In this document: in pieces, positions 1 through 8,111 of the stretch
Position numbering within the stretch: position 1 is the stretch's first letter
Layout of the letters: each line of letters begins with the position of its first letter
Notes under the pieces: generated by a model
Seen by the model: only the letters and a program-made list of their open reading frames with translations
What the model was told of the DNA's origin: nothing
Database searches by the model: none
Assembly: GCF_012932215.1 (NCBI RefSeq)
Contig: NZ_CP048789.1
Location: 36,943-100,942, forward strand
DNA length: 64,000 nucleotides
Reading direction: 5' to 3'
From: Roseobacter ponti
GTDB lineage: Bacteria; Pseudomonadota; Alphaproteobacteria; Rhodobacterales; Rhodobacteraceae
Translations under genes and position numbers: made by a program

Positions 1-323
1 AATTTCACGTCTTCGGCGTCCATGGCTGTGCCGTCATGGAAAGTGACACCGTCCTGAAGCGTAAAGGTATAGCTCAGCCCGTCATCGGAGATTTCCCAGG
101 ACTTTGCCAGACCGGGAACCACCGAGCCGTCGGCCATAAACCGGGTAAGCCCCTCGAAAACGTTGGAGTAGAGCACGGAATCGATGGCACCCGCCGCAGC
201 GGAGGTCGGGTCGAGATGCGGCGGTTCCAGCTGCAATGCCACGGTGATGTCGGTCTGCGCCGTGGCACTGACGGCGGTGGCGGCCAGCGCCATGGCCAGA
301 AGGCTGCTTTTGATGGACTGCAT
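1..323 (-). CDS. ABC transporter substrate-binding protein, family 5 (partial, 5' end only)
   Basis: This is the first ~107 codons of a periplasmic solute-binding protein of the peptide/opine/nickel class (SBP_bac_5); the rest lies beyond the window edge. Translation from the ATG at 323 gives a signal peptide ([20 protein letters not shown], cleavage near ATA-QT). Family-typical segments follow: an [24 protein letters not shown] stretch and a [17 protein letters not shown] stretch. A ribosome site (AAGGAA) precedes the ATG. It is not identical to the two complete family members at 21.5-24.8 kb. The ligand cannot be told from this fragment. The M20 amidohydrolase upstream on the same strand suggests amide or peptide use. 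Confidence 0.85.
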   Translation of the reverse strand, partial: MQSIKSSLLAMALAATAVSATAQTDITVALQLEPPHLDPTSAAAGAIDSVLYSNVFEGLTRFMADGSVVPGLAKSWEISDDGLSYTFTLQDGVTFHDGTAMDAEDVK

Positions 324-593
324 GACGGTTCCTTAATCTGTTCACCGCGGGGCTGCGGCACCCTGTCAGCGTTAAGTGTCACAACAAACATGACGGCATT
401 CAAGAGCCCCTTTGCCCGCATTGTGCAGGACCGGGCGTCATTTGAGCAGCTTTGCGGTCTGCCTGCGGCGCCACGCGGGCCGACCAGTGCCTGCCGGAGA
501 CCATCCTGCAAACTGGCCGTCGTGGCGGCCAGCAGGGTCCGTTCAGGCGGGTCAGGCGGAACATTCGTGCGCGGACGTGGCGCAGGGGTGCCG

Positions 594-1874
594 TCAGGCC
601 GCGCCGGTCAGCAGAGTTTCCAGCGTGCGCCCCATGACCTTTGCGCTGTCGAGCATATCATCGATGCCGACGTATTCATCCGGTTTATGCGCAAGCTCAA
701 GGATCCCCGGGCCATAGGCAATGCAGTTTTTCAGCCTGCCGATGCGGTCAATGTGTTTCTGGTCATAGGTTCCGGGAGAGGCGACATAGTCAGGCTTTTT
801 GCCCATGATATCTTCAATCGCCCGGGCCACCGTCTGTACCACAGGGGCCGAACGGTCCGTCATGCTGGGCAGCACCGCGTTCAGTTCTGTCAGGGTGTAG
901 TCGAAATCTGCCCGCGTTTCTTTCAGCCCCTCCAGCAGGGCGGTGACCTCGGCGCGCACCTGATCCAGCGGTTCCTCTGCCAGAAAGCGGCGATCGATCA
1001 CGATCCGGCAGCTGTCGGGTACGCAGTGCGCGGGCAGGCCTGAGAAACCGGGTTCCGGCTCGGGCTCGCCACCGTGCACCGAGTTGATGTTCATGGTGGA
1101 CTGGCGCGCGCCCTCGGGCACCACGGGCATCTCAGTCCGGCGCGCGGCCATGGCAGGAAAAAGCGTCTCTTCAAAGGCGGACAGCACCGCCCCCATATGA
1201 CGGACAGCGCAATCGCCCAGAAAAGGCATTGAGCCATGTGCAATCTCGCCTTTGGTTTCGATCTGCGCCCACCAGCCACCGCGATGGCCCAGACAGATGC
1301 GGTCTTTGTTCAGCGGCTCGGGAATAATCACATGCTGCACACGGTCCGGGCTGAAATAACCCCGTTCCGCAAGATAAGCGACACCGCCATAGCCACCGGA
1401 TTCCTCATCTGCCGTGCCTGAGATCTCAATGTGGCCGCTGTACTCCGGATGTGTCTCTGTAAAGGCTTCTGCGGCAATAACAGAAGCTGCGAGACCACCT
1501 TTCATATCGCAGGCGCCGCGTCCGTAGATCCTGCCATTGCTCACGGTGCCGGCGAAGGGATCGAAGCTCCAGCCCCTTCCCGTTTCGACCACATCCGTGT
1601 GACTGTTGAAATGCACGCAGTCGCCACCGTGCGGTCCGGAATGGCGGGCGATGATGTTCCAGCGCGGATAGCGGTCGCTGTCACCGGGCGTGCCGGTCGC
1701 GCGGATCAGTTCAGTGCTGAAACCGCGCGCGCTCAGACGGCGGTCGAGGTATTCGCAGATTGCCCGGTAGTCCCGTCCCGGCGGATTGAGTGTGGGAATG
1801 CGGATCAGATCCTGAGTGAGCGCGATCAGATCGTCGCGGCGGGCCTCAAAGAGAGCAGAAAGCGGTGACGTCAT
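594..1874 (-). CDS. M20 family metallohydrolase (ArgE/DapE-like deacylase)
   Basis: A 426-residue cytosolic di-zinc amidohydrolase of the ArgE/DapE/ACY1 family, which removes acyl groups from amino acids or splits small peptides. Visible metal and catalytic motifs are H92-T-D94, the GRGACDMKGG block with D123, and the E157-E158 pair (DEESGGYGG). The dimerisation-domain His is in AHGSMP near residue 213 and a late His near DQKHIDRIG. Length is normal for the family. It lies 270 bp upstream of the partial binding protein on the same strand, so both may serve uptake and hydrolysis of an acylated amino acid or peptide. The exact substrate cannot be assigned; ArgE, DapE and carboxypeptidase G2-like activities are all possible. 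Confidence 0.88.
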   Translation of the reverse strand: MTSPLSALFEARRDDLIALTQDLIRIPTLNPPGRDYRAICEYLDRRLSARGFSTELIRATGTPGDSDRYPRWNIIARHSGPHGGDCVHFNSHTDVVETGRGWSFDPFAGTVSNGRIYGRGACDMKGGLAASVIAAEAFTETHPEYSGHIEISGTADEESGGYGGVAYLAERGYFSPDRVQHVIIPEPLNKDRICLGHRGGWWAQIETKGEIAHGSMPFLGDCAVRHMGAVLSAFEETLFPAMAARRTEMPVVPEGARQSTMNINSVHGGEPEPEPGFSGLPAHCVPDSCRIVIDRRFLAEEPLDQVRAEVTALLEGLKETRADFDYTLTELNAVLPSMTDRSAPVVQTVARAIEDIMGKKPDYVASPGTYDQKHIDRIGRLKNCIAYGPGILELAHKPDEYVGIDDMLDSAKVMGRTLETLLTGAA

Positions 1875-1946
1875 GTGATCAGTCTTGGACGTGTCAGCCG
1901 GAATGGCAAGAGGCGCTGTATCCTGCGGACCTGCAACCTGAAGAGA

Positions 1947-3203
1947 TCAGGGGGCGGCGATTTCTTTCATCGCGGCGAGGAGAGCAGACACCTCAGCAGA
2001 TGTGTTATAATGACACAGCGACACGCGTACGGCGGCTTCAAGCCCGAGGGGCGTCAGGATATTGCCCGAATAGTGGTCTGCCCTGCGGATATGGGTGCGA
2101 ATGCCGGCTTCGTTCAGGCGGCTCACGATCCTGTCCGCCGGCACATGGTCAAGCGCGAAGCAGACAAGCCCCTCGCGGCCGGGATTATCCGGACCACCAA
2201 GGATCATAATGCCCGGGAGTTCAGCCAGACCAGGCAGATTGCCTGTGCCATGCAGCATAATGTCGGTCAGTGATTTTTCATGCGCATGGATGGCGGCCCC
2301 TGCCGCCTCGATACGGGCGCGGGGCTCTGTACCGGAGCTGTGCTGAGCGCCCAGCCAGTCGAAATAGGCCACGACATCCGAAAAAGTCGCATAGGCACCG
2401 GTATCACGGGTGCCCATTTCCCAGCTGGCGCGGGGTCCGTCGATAAGCTGCTCCAGCGGCAGGGCGGTCAGCCGGTCAGATACCCATGCAACACCGTATC
2501 CATGGCGCGAAAAGACTTTGTAAGGGGACACAACATAGCCGTCGATGTCGCAGGCAGCGATATCAATCCGGCCGTGGCTTGCATGCTGAATGCCGTCGAC
2601 GATGATAAAAGCCCCGGGGCTGATTGCACGGATCGCGGCGGCGATGGAGGCGACGTCATTGGCGATTCCGGTGACCGGGGAGGTGTGCAGAATTGTCGCA
2701 ACACGGACGTCAGGTGACATATATTCTGCATAGGCCTCAGCGGTCACAGCGCCGGTCGCATCATCATGCGGCACGGAGATATAAGGCTTGCCCGCGATGC
2801 CGGCCCAGTGACGTGCAGCTGAACGGGAGGCCGGATGTTCAACTGTGGAGCCGATGACTTTTCCGCCTTTTTCAGCGCCTGTAACGGCGGTGCGGGTCAG
2901 CCGGAACGTCAGCTCTGTGCCACTTTCCCCAACAAAAAACTGGCCGCCATCTGCATTAAAAAACGTTTGCATATCAGCTTTTGCGCGGTTGATGATGTCA
3001 CCGAGGGCCGCAGCCGCAGGGTTGTCGCGCCCCTGGTTGTCCGGGATCGCGGCAAAGGTCGCAGAGGTTTCCACGGCCGACTTCAGCGTCAGTGCGCCAC
3101 CGGCGTTTTCAAAAAAGATGCGCGGGCCCTGGAACGGACAGCTGTCCACATGCGCAAACCGGTTGCGGATTTCGGTCATCAGTTCTGGCGGGAATGCAGT
3201 CAT
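1947..3203 (-). CDS. class V aminotransferase / cysteine desulfurase-like protein
   Basis: A PLP enzyme of fold type I, class V (SufS/Csd-like), 418 residues from the ATG at 3203. That start is chosen because AGGA lies 8-9 bases upstream; an upstream in-frame start at 3239 has no such site. The Schiff-base lysine is K229 in VVSPYKVFSRHG, with the PLP-binding aspartate in IVDGIQHASHG (D203) and the ring-stacking histidine in STVEHPASR (H123). The family (cysteine desulfurase-like) includes members that do not act on cysteine, and no Fe-S genes are nearby. The substrate is therefore open. Confidence 0.82.
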   Translation of the reverse strand: MTAFPPELMTEIRNRFAHVDSCPFQGPRIFFENAGGALTLKSAVETSATFAAIPDNQGRDNPAAAALGDIINRAKADMQTFFNADGGQFFVGESGTELTFRLTRTAVTGAEKGGKVIGSTVEHPASRSAARHWAGIAGKPYISVPHDDATGAVTAEAYAEYMSPDVRVATILHTSPVTGIANDVASIAAAIRAISPGAFIIVDGIQHASHGRIDIAACDIDGYVVSPYKVFSRHGYGVAWVSDRLTALPLEQLIDGPRASWEMGTRDTGAYATFSDVVAYFDWLGAQHSSGTEPRARIEAAGAAIHAHEKSLTDIMLHGTGNLPGLAELPGIMILGGPDNPGREGLVCFALDHVPADRIVSRLNEAGIRTHIRRADHYSGNILTPLGLEAAVRVSLCHYNTSAEVSALLAAMKEIAAP

Positions 3204-3230
3204 CGGTATGTCCTGGTTTATATATCCGGC

Positions 3231-3256
3231 GGAACCCATTCACCAGGCAGGGCGTT
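3231..3256 (+). promoter_or_regulatory. EcfG-type general stress promoter upstream of the FNT gene
   Basis: GGAAC at 3231-3235 and CGTT at 3253-3256 are separated by 17 bases, matching the alphaproteobacterial EcfG consensus GGAAC-N16/17-CGTT. The FNT start codon lies 47 bases downstream. Confidence 0.7.
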
Positions 3257-3302
3257 GGAAGTCAAGATGTGCCGGACGGACCGGTATCGACAAGGAGATC
3301 CG

Positions 3303-4121
3303 ATGAGCCCGGCTGAAGAGAAGAGAAAAGAAGAGGAATCGGTCAACGAGGCCGCGGCGCTGGCGCCGAAACTCATCTATGAAGTTATCCGTCGCGAAGG
3401 CGACGAAGAAATGGCGCGCCCCAAGCGGTCTCTGGTCTGGTCCGGCATTGCGGCCGGCGTCATGATCAGCCTGTCGGTGCTGGGTGAGGCGATTTTCCGG
3501 ACATATCTGCCGGATACAGGTGGCCGCTATCTCATTGAAAATGTAGGATACTCACTGGGCTTTCTCGCGGTCATCATGGGCCGGATGCAGCTTTTCACGG
3601 AAAATACGATCACCACCGTTCTGCCTGTGATGGTCGAACGGACATGGAGTATTGTGTTCAGAATGCTGCGGCTGTGGTGCATCGTACTGGGCGCCAATGT
3701 CATCGGGGCCTTTGCGGCGGCGGCTCTGATCGTCTTTACGCCTGCCATTGCGCCGGAAGTCCTGAGTTCAGTCATTGATCTGTCACATCATGCAACGGGC
3801 ATGGGGGCGTCCACAGGGTTCTGGCGTGCCATCCCGGCGGGCGTGATCGTTGCCCTGATCGTCTGGATGCTGCCTCAGGCGGATTCGGCCAAGTTCTTTC
3901 TCATCCTGACTTTCACCTGGCTGATCGCTGCAGGAGACTTTACTCATATCGTAGCGGGCTCTGTAGAAATGGCTGCCTTGATCCTGCTGGGGGATCTGAA
4001 CGCTTACGGCGCGGTTTTCGGTTTCTTTCTGCCGGTGCTGGCAGGCAATATAATCGGCGGCACGGTCATTTTTGCCTTGATGGCATGGGGCCAGGTGAGG
4101 GATGAATTACCGGACCCCTGA
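3303..4121 (+). CDS. formate/nitrite transporter (FNT) family protein, YfdC-like
   Basis: A 272-residue inner-membrane protein of the FNT family, which forms pentameric channels for small monovalent anions. A charged cytoplasmic N-terminus (residues 1-40, Glu/Lys rich) is followed by about six hydrophobic segments and family motifs such as GRMQLFTENTITTVLP and GDFTHIVAGSVEM. The start at 3303 has a strong AAGGAG five bases upstream; the open frame continues upstream to 2835, but that part overlaps the opposite-strand gene and is a shadow. It resembles E. coli YfdC more than FocA, so the transported ion is uncertain. The EcfG-type promoter upstream places it in the general stress regulon. Confidence 0.88.
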   Translation: MSPAEEKRKEEESVNEAAALAPKLIYEVIRREGDEEMARPKRSLVWSGIAAGVMISLSVLGEAIFRTYLPDTGGRYLIENVGYSLGFLAVIMGRMQLFTENTITTVLPVMVERTWSIVFRMLRLWCIVLGANVIGAFAAAALIVFTPAIAPEVLSSVIDLSHHATGMGASTGFWRAIPAGVIVALIVWMLPQADSAKFFLILTFTWLIAAGDFTHIVAGSVEMAALILLGDLNAYGAVFGFFLPVLAGNIIGGTVIFALMAWGQVRDELPDP

Positions 4122-4130
4122 TCCGGCTCA

Positions 4131-4156
4131 GGAACCCGGCACAGCACGACAACGTT
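4131..4156 (+). promoter_or_regulatory. EcfG-type promoter for the PLDc_N-YihY pair
   Basis: GGAAC at 4131-4135 and CGTT at 4153-4156 have a 17-base spacer. The site lies in the short gap between the FNT gene and the PLDc_N gene, 30 bases before the latter's start. Confidence 0.7.
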
Positions 4157-4186
4157 AATCCATCAGATGCTTTCAGGAGAATGAAA

Positions 4187-4375
4187 ATGGAATATGCAGG
4201 TTTTGGCGGATTTATCCTTCTGGTCCTGAACATATGGGCCATCGTGTCCGTGATCGGCTCGCGGGCCTCGACCGGAGGCAAGGTGATCTGGGTCCTTCTG
4301 ATCATAGTGCTGCCGCTTGTCGGCTTTATAATCTGGTTCTTTGCGGGGCCGCGTGCGGCCTCAGCGACCGTATGA
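4187..4375 (+). CDS. PLDc_N domain small membrane protein
   Basis: A 62-residue protein with two hydrophobic segments (about residues 4-22 and 33-55) and the GGKVIWVLLIIVLPLVGFIIWFF pattern of the phospholipase D N-terminal-like (PLDc_N) family. No catalytic HKD domain is present. The ATG at 4187 is preferred over that at 4181, because AGGAGA at 4175-4180 would sit directly against the earlier one. The stop codon is one base before the YihY start, so the two are probably co-transcribed from the EcfG-type promoter at 4131-4156. PLDc_N proteins are commonly linked to envelope stress; the precise function is unknown. Confidence 0.8.
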   Translation: MEYAGFGGFILLVLNIWAIVSVIGSRASTGGKVIWVLLIIVLPLVGFIIWFFAGPRAASATV

Positions 4376-4376
4376 C

Positions 4377-5360
4377 ATGATTGCTCCGCTGCGCTACCCT
4401 GTCAGGACGTATCGCGCAGCGGCCGCCGCTGTCTTCGCCAATATGGCGAAAAACAACCTCGCGCTGATTTCGGCCGGGGTTGCATTTTTCTCGATGCTCT
4501 CGATTTTTCCGGCCCTTGCGGCGCTCATCGCCGTGCTCAGTCTGATTGCGGACCCTGCTGTGGTTATCACACAGCTTGAAGAGGTGCGCGGGCTGATGCC
4601 TGACGAGGTGTATCAGATCCTCAACAGGCAGATTGTGGGTCTGGTAAGCACCAGTTCGGACACTCTTGGCTGGGCGGGTGGTGTGTCCGTGGCTGTCGCG
4701 CTCTGGTCTGCGCGCGCCGGCGTGGGCGCGATCATGCAGGGTCTCAATACCGTTTACGCCACCGAAGGACGGGCGACCTGGCGCCATTACGTGCGGGCCC
4801 TGATGCTCACCGTGAGCCTTGTCAGCGTTGCAATCATTGCTCTGGTCAGCCTTGTCGTGGCACCGATTGTGCTGAGCTTTCTGCAGGTCGGGACACTTAC
4901 CGTCATCGCGGCGGAAATCCTGCGCTGGGGCATCGCCATCGCGGTGATCTTTGCGGGGATCGGCATGGTCTACCGGTACGGTCCGAACCGCAGCGGCATC
5001 AGCATCGGCTGGGTAACGCCCGGGGCTGTCTTTTCGGTCACCTCATGGGCAGCTGTCTCGGTGGCGTTCTCCTTTTATGTCTCGCATTTTGGCAATTATA
5101 ATGAGGTCTACGGATCCATCGGTGCCGTGATCGCCATGCTGGTCTGGCTCTGGATCAGCACATTTTTGGTGCTGATCGGGGCCTCTCTGAATGCAGAGCT
5201 GGAAAAACGCGCCACGCCCGGACGCATTGCTTTGCGCCGCTCTCGCCGGCGCAGATCAGGTGAGCGGCCGGACAGTACGACGGCCGTTGCAGCTGTTTCG
5301 CCCGGTGCCGGCAGGGGCGAAATTCCCGATCTTACGAAAAATCCGCGCATCTCCGGCTGA
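4377..5360 (+). CDS. YihY/BrkB family inner membrane protein
   Basis: A 327-residue polytopic membrane protein of the YihY/virulence factor BrkB family with about six transmembrane segments. A conserved N-terminal block (NNLALISAGVAFFSMLSIFPALAAL) and a C-terminal hydrophobic pair end in LNAELEKR. A basic, low-complexity tail (RRSRRRRSGERP onward, about 50 residues) follows. The start at 4377 begins one base after the stop of the PLDc_N gene; a TTG at 4341 in the same frame would overlap that gene. No clear ribosome site is visible, which suggests translational coupling. Biochemical function in the family is not settled. Confidence 0.85.
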   Translation: MIAPLRYPVRTYRAAAAAVFANMAKNNLALISAGVAFFSMLSIFPALAALIAVLSLIADPAVVITQLEEVRGLMPDEVYQILNRQIVGLVSTSSDTLGWAGGVSVAVALWSARAGVGAIMQGLNTVYATEGRATWRHYVRALMLTVSLVSVAIIALVSLVVAPIVLSFLQVGTLTVIAAEILRWGIAIAVIFAGIGMVYRYGPNRSGISIGWVTPGAVFSVTSWAAVSVAFSFYVSHFGNYNEVYGSIGAVIAMLVWLWISTFLVLIGASLNAELEKRATPGRIALRRSRRRRSGERPDSTTAVAAVSPGAGRGEIPDLTKNPRISG

Positions 5361-5364
5361 TTTC

Positions 5365-5389
5365 GGAACTCCGGGTCACCAACTGCGTT
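5365..5389 (+). promoter_or_regulatory. EcfG-type promoter of dps
   Basis: GGAAC at 5365-5369 and CGTT at 5386-5389 have a 16-base spacer. The dps start codon is 33 bases downstream. Confidence 0.72.
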
Positions 5390-5422
5390 TGTCCGCTAAC
5401 CACGGATGAAAAGGAGACAGAT

Positions 5423-5920
5423 ATGACAAGCGCATTGAATGTAGTGCCCGAAAAGAGCGACGTGAGCACCGGCGTCGGAGATACAGAAGCGATGGCGCGC
5501 GGTCTGGAGAATATGCTGGCGGATACATACCGGCTGATTTTCAAAACGCACGCCATTCACTGGAACGTGGAAGGGCCGATGTTTTTCTCGGTGCATAACC
5601 TGACCGAAGAACAGTACAGCGAAATGTTTGAGGCAGCCGATGTGATCGCCGAACGGATCCGCGCGCTGGGTGAATTGGCGCCGGCTTCGCTGCAGTCAAT
5701 TGTCGCCAATTCTGTTGTACAGGATAAGGAAGATCCGCAATCTGCCGGCGAGATGTGCGAGGATCTGGCAGCGGATCACGAGCGTGTGGCGCACCGGATG
5801 CATGCTGTGATTAAGGTTGCAGGCGGGCATGGCGACCCGGTAACCGAAGATCTTGCAGTAGCCCGCGCCACTTTCCACGAAAAGGCGGCATGGATGCTGC
5901 GATCAATCTCGAAAAGCTGA
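5423..5920 (+). CDS. dps: Dps family DNA-protection ferritin
   Basis: A 165-residue ferritin-like mini-ferritin that oxidises and stores iron with hydrogen peroxide and shields DNA under stress. The signature is the first-helix block KTHAIHWNVEGPMFFSVHNL with ferroxidase-site H46 and H58, followed by MFEAADVIAERIRALG with E70 and D73. The start has AAGGAGA seven bases upstream. An EcfG-type promoter precedes it and a strong terminator follows, so it is a single-gene transcription unit. Dps is a classic target of the alphaproteobacterial general stress response, consistent with its place beside phyR-nepR-ecfG. Confidence 0.93.
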   Translation: MTSALNVVPEKSDVSTGVGDTEAMARGLENMLADTYRLIFKTHAIHWNVEGPMFFSVHNLTEEQYSEMFEAADVIAERIRALGELAPASLQSIVANSVVQDKEDPQSAGEMCEDLAADHERVAHRMHAVIKVAGGHGDPVTEDLAVARATFHEKAAWMLRSISKS

Positions 5921-5966
5921 TCAGCTTCGAGCCTGGCGGAAAATGCCGCACACTCAAAAACGCACG

Positions 5967-5991
5967 CCCCGCCGGAAACGGCGGGGTTTTT
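5967..5991 (+). terminator. rho-independent terminator after dps
   Basis: Stem CCCCGCCG / CGGCGGGG with a GAAA tetraloop is followed by TTTTT. Confidence 0.9.
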
Positions 5992-6002
5992 ACGTTGTTC
6001 AG

Positions 6003-6338
6003 TCAGACACGTCGGCACATATCCGGTGTCTGAAGAGCGTAAATAACCCAGTGATCCCGCATCAGTGTGCGTTCTGACAGGCAGGCGGTATCGCCCGGTG
6101 AAAGGGTCAGCAGAACATCGCGGGTGTGGACCTTATGCGTGCGGTGCCCCAGGTCGACGGTCACCATCCGGTCGCTCAGATCTTCGCCAGGTACCTGCAT
6201 CACGGCGACCACCTGAACCTTGCGGAATTCAAGCTTGTGCGCCGGCACGGTGACGACTGCCGGGATCAGCATTGCAACCGTCCCGATCACTGCGATCCGG
6301 AAAACCCGTCTGATGTACCGTGCCACGCGATTTGCCAT
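6003..6338 (-). CDS. hypothetical protein with N-terminal membrane anchor
   Basis: A 111-residue protein with a basic N-terminus (MANRVARYIRRVFR) and one hydrophobic segment at about residues 14-32 (signal anchor or signal peptide). A soluble domain of about 75 residues follows, with a predicted beta-rich pattern (VQVVAVMQVPGEDLSDRMVTVDLGHRTHKVHTRD). I recognise no family. It converges on dps and lies 138 bp beyond the end of phyR on the same strand, behind phyR's terminator. No EcfG-type promoter is visible upstream of it, unlike its neighbours. Codon use looks like the surrounding genes, so it is probably real. Confidence 0.65.
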   Translation of the reverse strand: MANRVARYIRRVFRIAVIGTVAMLIPAVVTVPAHKLEFRKVQVVAVMQVPGEDLSDRMVTVDLGHRTHKVHTRDVLLTLSPGDTACLSERTLMRDHWVIYALQTPDMCRRV

Positions 6339-6421
6339 ATGCTTTTTCCGATGCCTGCCGATGCAGTCTCTGCGGTGAAAGTTAATATTCTGATTACGTG
6401 GTTAACCTGGCAGAATTGTGG

Positions 6422-6456
6422 AAAAAAAATGCGGCCCGCCGGGGAGCCGCATTTTT
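6422..6456 (-). terminator. terminator after phyR (usable in both directions)
   Basis: On the minus strand the stem AATGCGGC / GCCGCATT (6429-6436 with 6445-6452) is followed by a run of eight T. The plus strand has five T after the stem. Confidence 0.85.
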
Positions 6457-6476
6457 CACCGGTATCAGCGCCTTTC

Positions 6477-7286
6477 TCAGGCGCGAAGGGTCTCTGTCGA
6501 TGAAAAGAACATGGCCTGGCTGACAGCCGAGATCACCTGTTCCTCGGTATAAGGCTTGGAGATCAGGAATGCCGGTTCGTGCTTTTCGCCGGTCAGCAGG
6601 CGCTCGGGGAAGGCGGTGATGAAGATCACCGGGCGATCACCCAGACGTCCGATCAGGTCATTGATGGCATCGATGCCGGAGGAATTATCTGCCAGCTGGA
6701 TATCCGCGAGGATCATATCGGGCACATCTGCGGTGCCGATCTCATTGGCTTCGGCGCGTGTTCTGGCCACGCCGGTCACGCGATGGCCCATGTCGGTCAC
6801 GATGCTTTCCAGATCCATTGCAATGATCGCTTCGTCCTCGATGATCATTACCGACCCGGAAACAGCATCCGCCATTTCGCGCCGTGCAATTTTTACAAGC
6901 TCTTCGGCTTCGTCCTGCGTGATGCCGATAATTTCTGCTACCTCACCGAAGTTGAAACCCTCGATGGTGTGCAGCAACAGGGCTTCACGGCTGTTATCGG
7001 TTAGACGTGACATATGTTTCTGGGCCTGCGCACGCAGACCGCTTTCTTCCATGTCGACCGGCGCACCGGCTGAAGACCAGATCCGGTACAGCACCCGGAA
7101 CACGCCGGTTTTCACACTGACCCCGTCCAGAACCGAACGGTCCGCAAGAATTGCCTCGAGCGACGCTGCGGCAAAGCGATCCCCTGAATCCTGACTGCCC
7201 GTCATTGCACGCGCAAAGCGGCGCAGATAGGGTAGTGCTTCGCCAAGCTGGTCGCTGATGTCGGTGGATGCTGAAGCATCTGTCAT
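6477..7286 (-). CDS. phyR: general stress response regulator PhyR
   Basis: A 269-residue anti-anti-sigma response regulator. Residues ~10-140 form the sigma-like domain that mimics EcfG and, when phosphorylated, titrates NepR. Residues ~145-265 form a receiver with the acidic triad E150-D151-E152, phospho-acceptor D195 (MILADIQL), T224 and K244. The receiver carries the FITAFPE segment typical of the PhyR receiver subclass. It is divergent from nepR-ecfG-kinase across a symmetric EcfG-type promoter, the standard alphaproteobacterial arrangement. Its likely phosphodonor is the HisKA_2 kinase at 8112-9836. Confidence 0.95.
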   Translation of the reverse strand: MTDASASTDISDQLGEALPYLRRFARAMTGSQDSGDRFAAASLEAILADRSVLDGVSVKTGVFRVLYRIWSSAGAPVDMEESGLRAQAQKHMSRLTDNSREALLLHTIEGFNFGEVAEIIGITQDEAEELVKIARREMADAVSGSVMIIEDEAIIAMDLESIVTDMGHRVTGVARTRAEANEIGTADVPDMILADIQLADNSSGIDAINDLIGRLGDRPVIFITAFPERLLTGEKHEPAFLISKPYTEEQVISAVSQAMFFSSTETLRA

Positions 7287-7315
7287 GCCGGTCGTCCTTT
7301 TTTTTCAGTATTTTC

Positions 7316-7347
7316 GGAACCAAACGCACAGACAGGCGTTTGGTTCC
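7316..7347. promoter_or_regulatory. palindromic two-way EcfG promoter between phyR and nepR
   Basis: A perfect 12-base inverted repeat, GGAACCAAACGC (7316-7327) and GCGTTTGGTTCC (7336-7347), is separated by 8 bases. Read on the plus strand it gives GGAAC (7316-7320), 16 bases, CGTT (7337-7340). On the minus strand it gives GGAAC (7347-7343), 16 bases, CGTT (7326-7323). One sequence therefore offers overlapping EcfG promoters to both phyR and nepR-ecfG. Confidence 0.8.
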
Positions 7348-7396
7348 GACCCCGCGAGAGATTCTTACCAGAATTGTTTGGAGCACAAGCAGATTT

Positions 7397-7555
7397 ATGA
7401 CGCAGGCAGATTCAGACCCGAAGCGTGAAAGCGTGATTGATGAGAACCTTAAACGGGTCTACAAAGAAGCGCTTGAAGAAGGCGTACCGGACCGGTTTCG
7501 CGATCTGCTGGCCGAGCTTAAAAAGCAGGACAGCCCGAAAGGTTCCGACAAATGA
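7397..7555 (+). CDS. nepR: anti-sigma factor NepR
   Basis: A 52-residue protein that binds and inactivates EcfG until phosphorylated PhyR removes it. The core ESVIDENLKRVYKEALEEGVPDRFRDLLAEL matches the NepR family two-helix motif. The ATG at 7397 is preferred because the open frame upstream to 7268 runs through the promoter region. The stop codon overlaps the ecfG start (ATGA), so sigma and anti-sigma are translationally coupled. Confidence 0.93.
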   Translation: MTQADSDPKRESVIDENLKRVYKEALEEGVPDRFRDLLAELKKQDSPKGSDK

Positions 7556-8109
7556 GTTCTGAAGATCCGCGGGACGAACTTGTAGAGCATCTGCCTGCCA
7601 TGCGCGCTTTTGCAATCAGCCTGACCCGCAACGGGGCCACGGCGGATGACATGGTGCAGGACACGCTTGTCAAAGCATGGACAAATATAGATAAATTTCA
7701 GGCCGGTACGAATATGCGGGCCTGGCTTTTCACCATTCTGCGCAACACTTACTACTCATCCCGCCGCAAGACCCGGCGTGAGGTCGCGGATATCGATGGG
7801 GTGCACACCGAGGCGCTGGCGGAAAAGCCTGCGCATGACGGGCGCCTCGCGATGAAGGATTTCCGTGATGCTTTTGCCCTGCTGACCGATGAACAGCGCG
7901 AAGCACTGCTTCTGGTGGGCGCATCGGGCTTTTCTTATGAGGAAGCGGCCGGGATGTGCGGGGTGGCTGTCGGGACAATCAAAAGCCGTACAAACCGCGC
8001 GCGGCAGAGACTTGCCGAGCTGATGCAGCTGGATGACGACGAAAAACTCGAGCTGACGGACGATGCGACCATGTCTGTTATCTCAGCGTCGAAAGCCGCT
8101 TCTTTCTGA
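7552..8109 (+). CDS. ecfG: ECF sigma factor EcfG
   Basis: A 185-residue extracytoplasmic-function sigma factor of the EcfG class that directs RNA polymerase to GGAAC/CGTT promoters. Region 2 is at residues ~15-75 (DDMVQDTLVKAWTNIDKFQAGTNMRAWLFTILRN) and region 4 at ~105-160 (LTDEQREALLLVGASGFSYEEAAGMCGVAVGTIKSRTNRARQRL). The acidic C-terminal tail (MQLDDDEKLELTDD) is common in this class. It overlaps nepR by 4 bases, and the kinase follows after 2 bases, making a three-gene operon. It probably autoregulates through 7316-7347. Confidence 0.94.
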   Translation: MSSEDPRDELVEHLPAMRAFAISLTRNGATADDMVQDTLVKAWTNIDKFQAGTNMRAWLFTILRNTYYSSRRKTRREVADIDGVHTEALAEKPAHDGRLAMKDFRDAFALLTDEQREALLLVGASGFSYEEAAGMCGVAVGTIKSRTNRARQRLAELMQLDDDEKLELTDDATMSVISASKAASF

Positions 8110-8111
8110 AG

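Noticed and set aside
2835..3302. N-terminal extension of the FNT gene
   Set aside because: It overlaps the divergent class V aminotransferase gene and the EcfG promoter; the ribosome site supports 3303.
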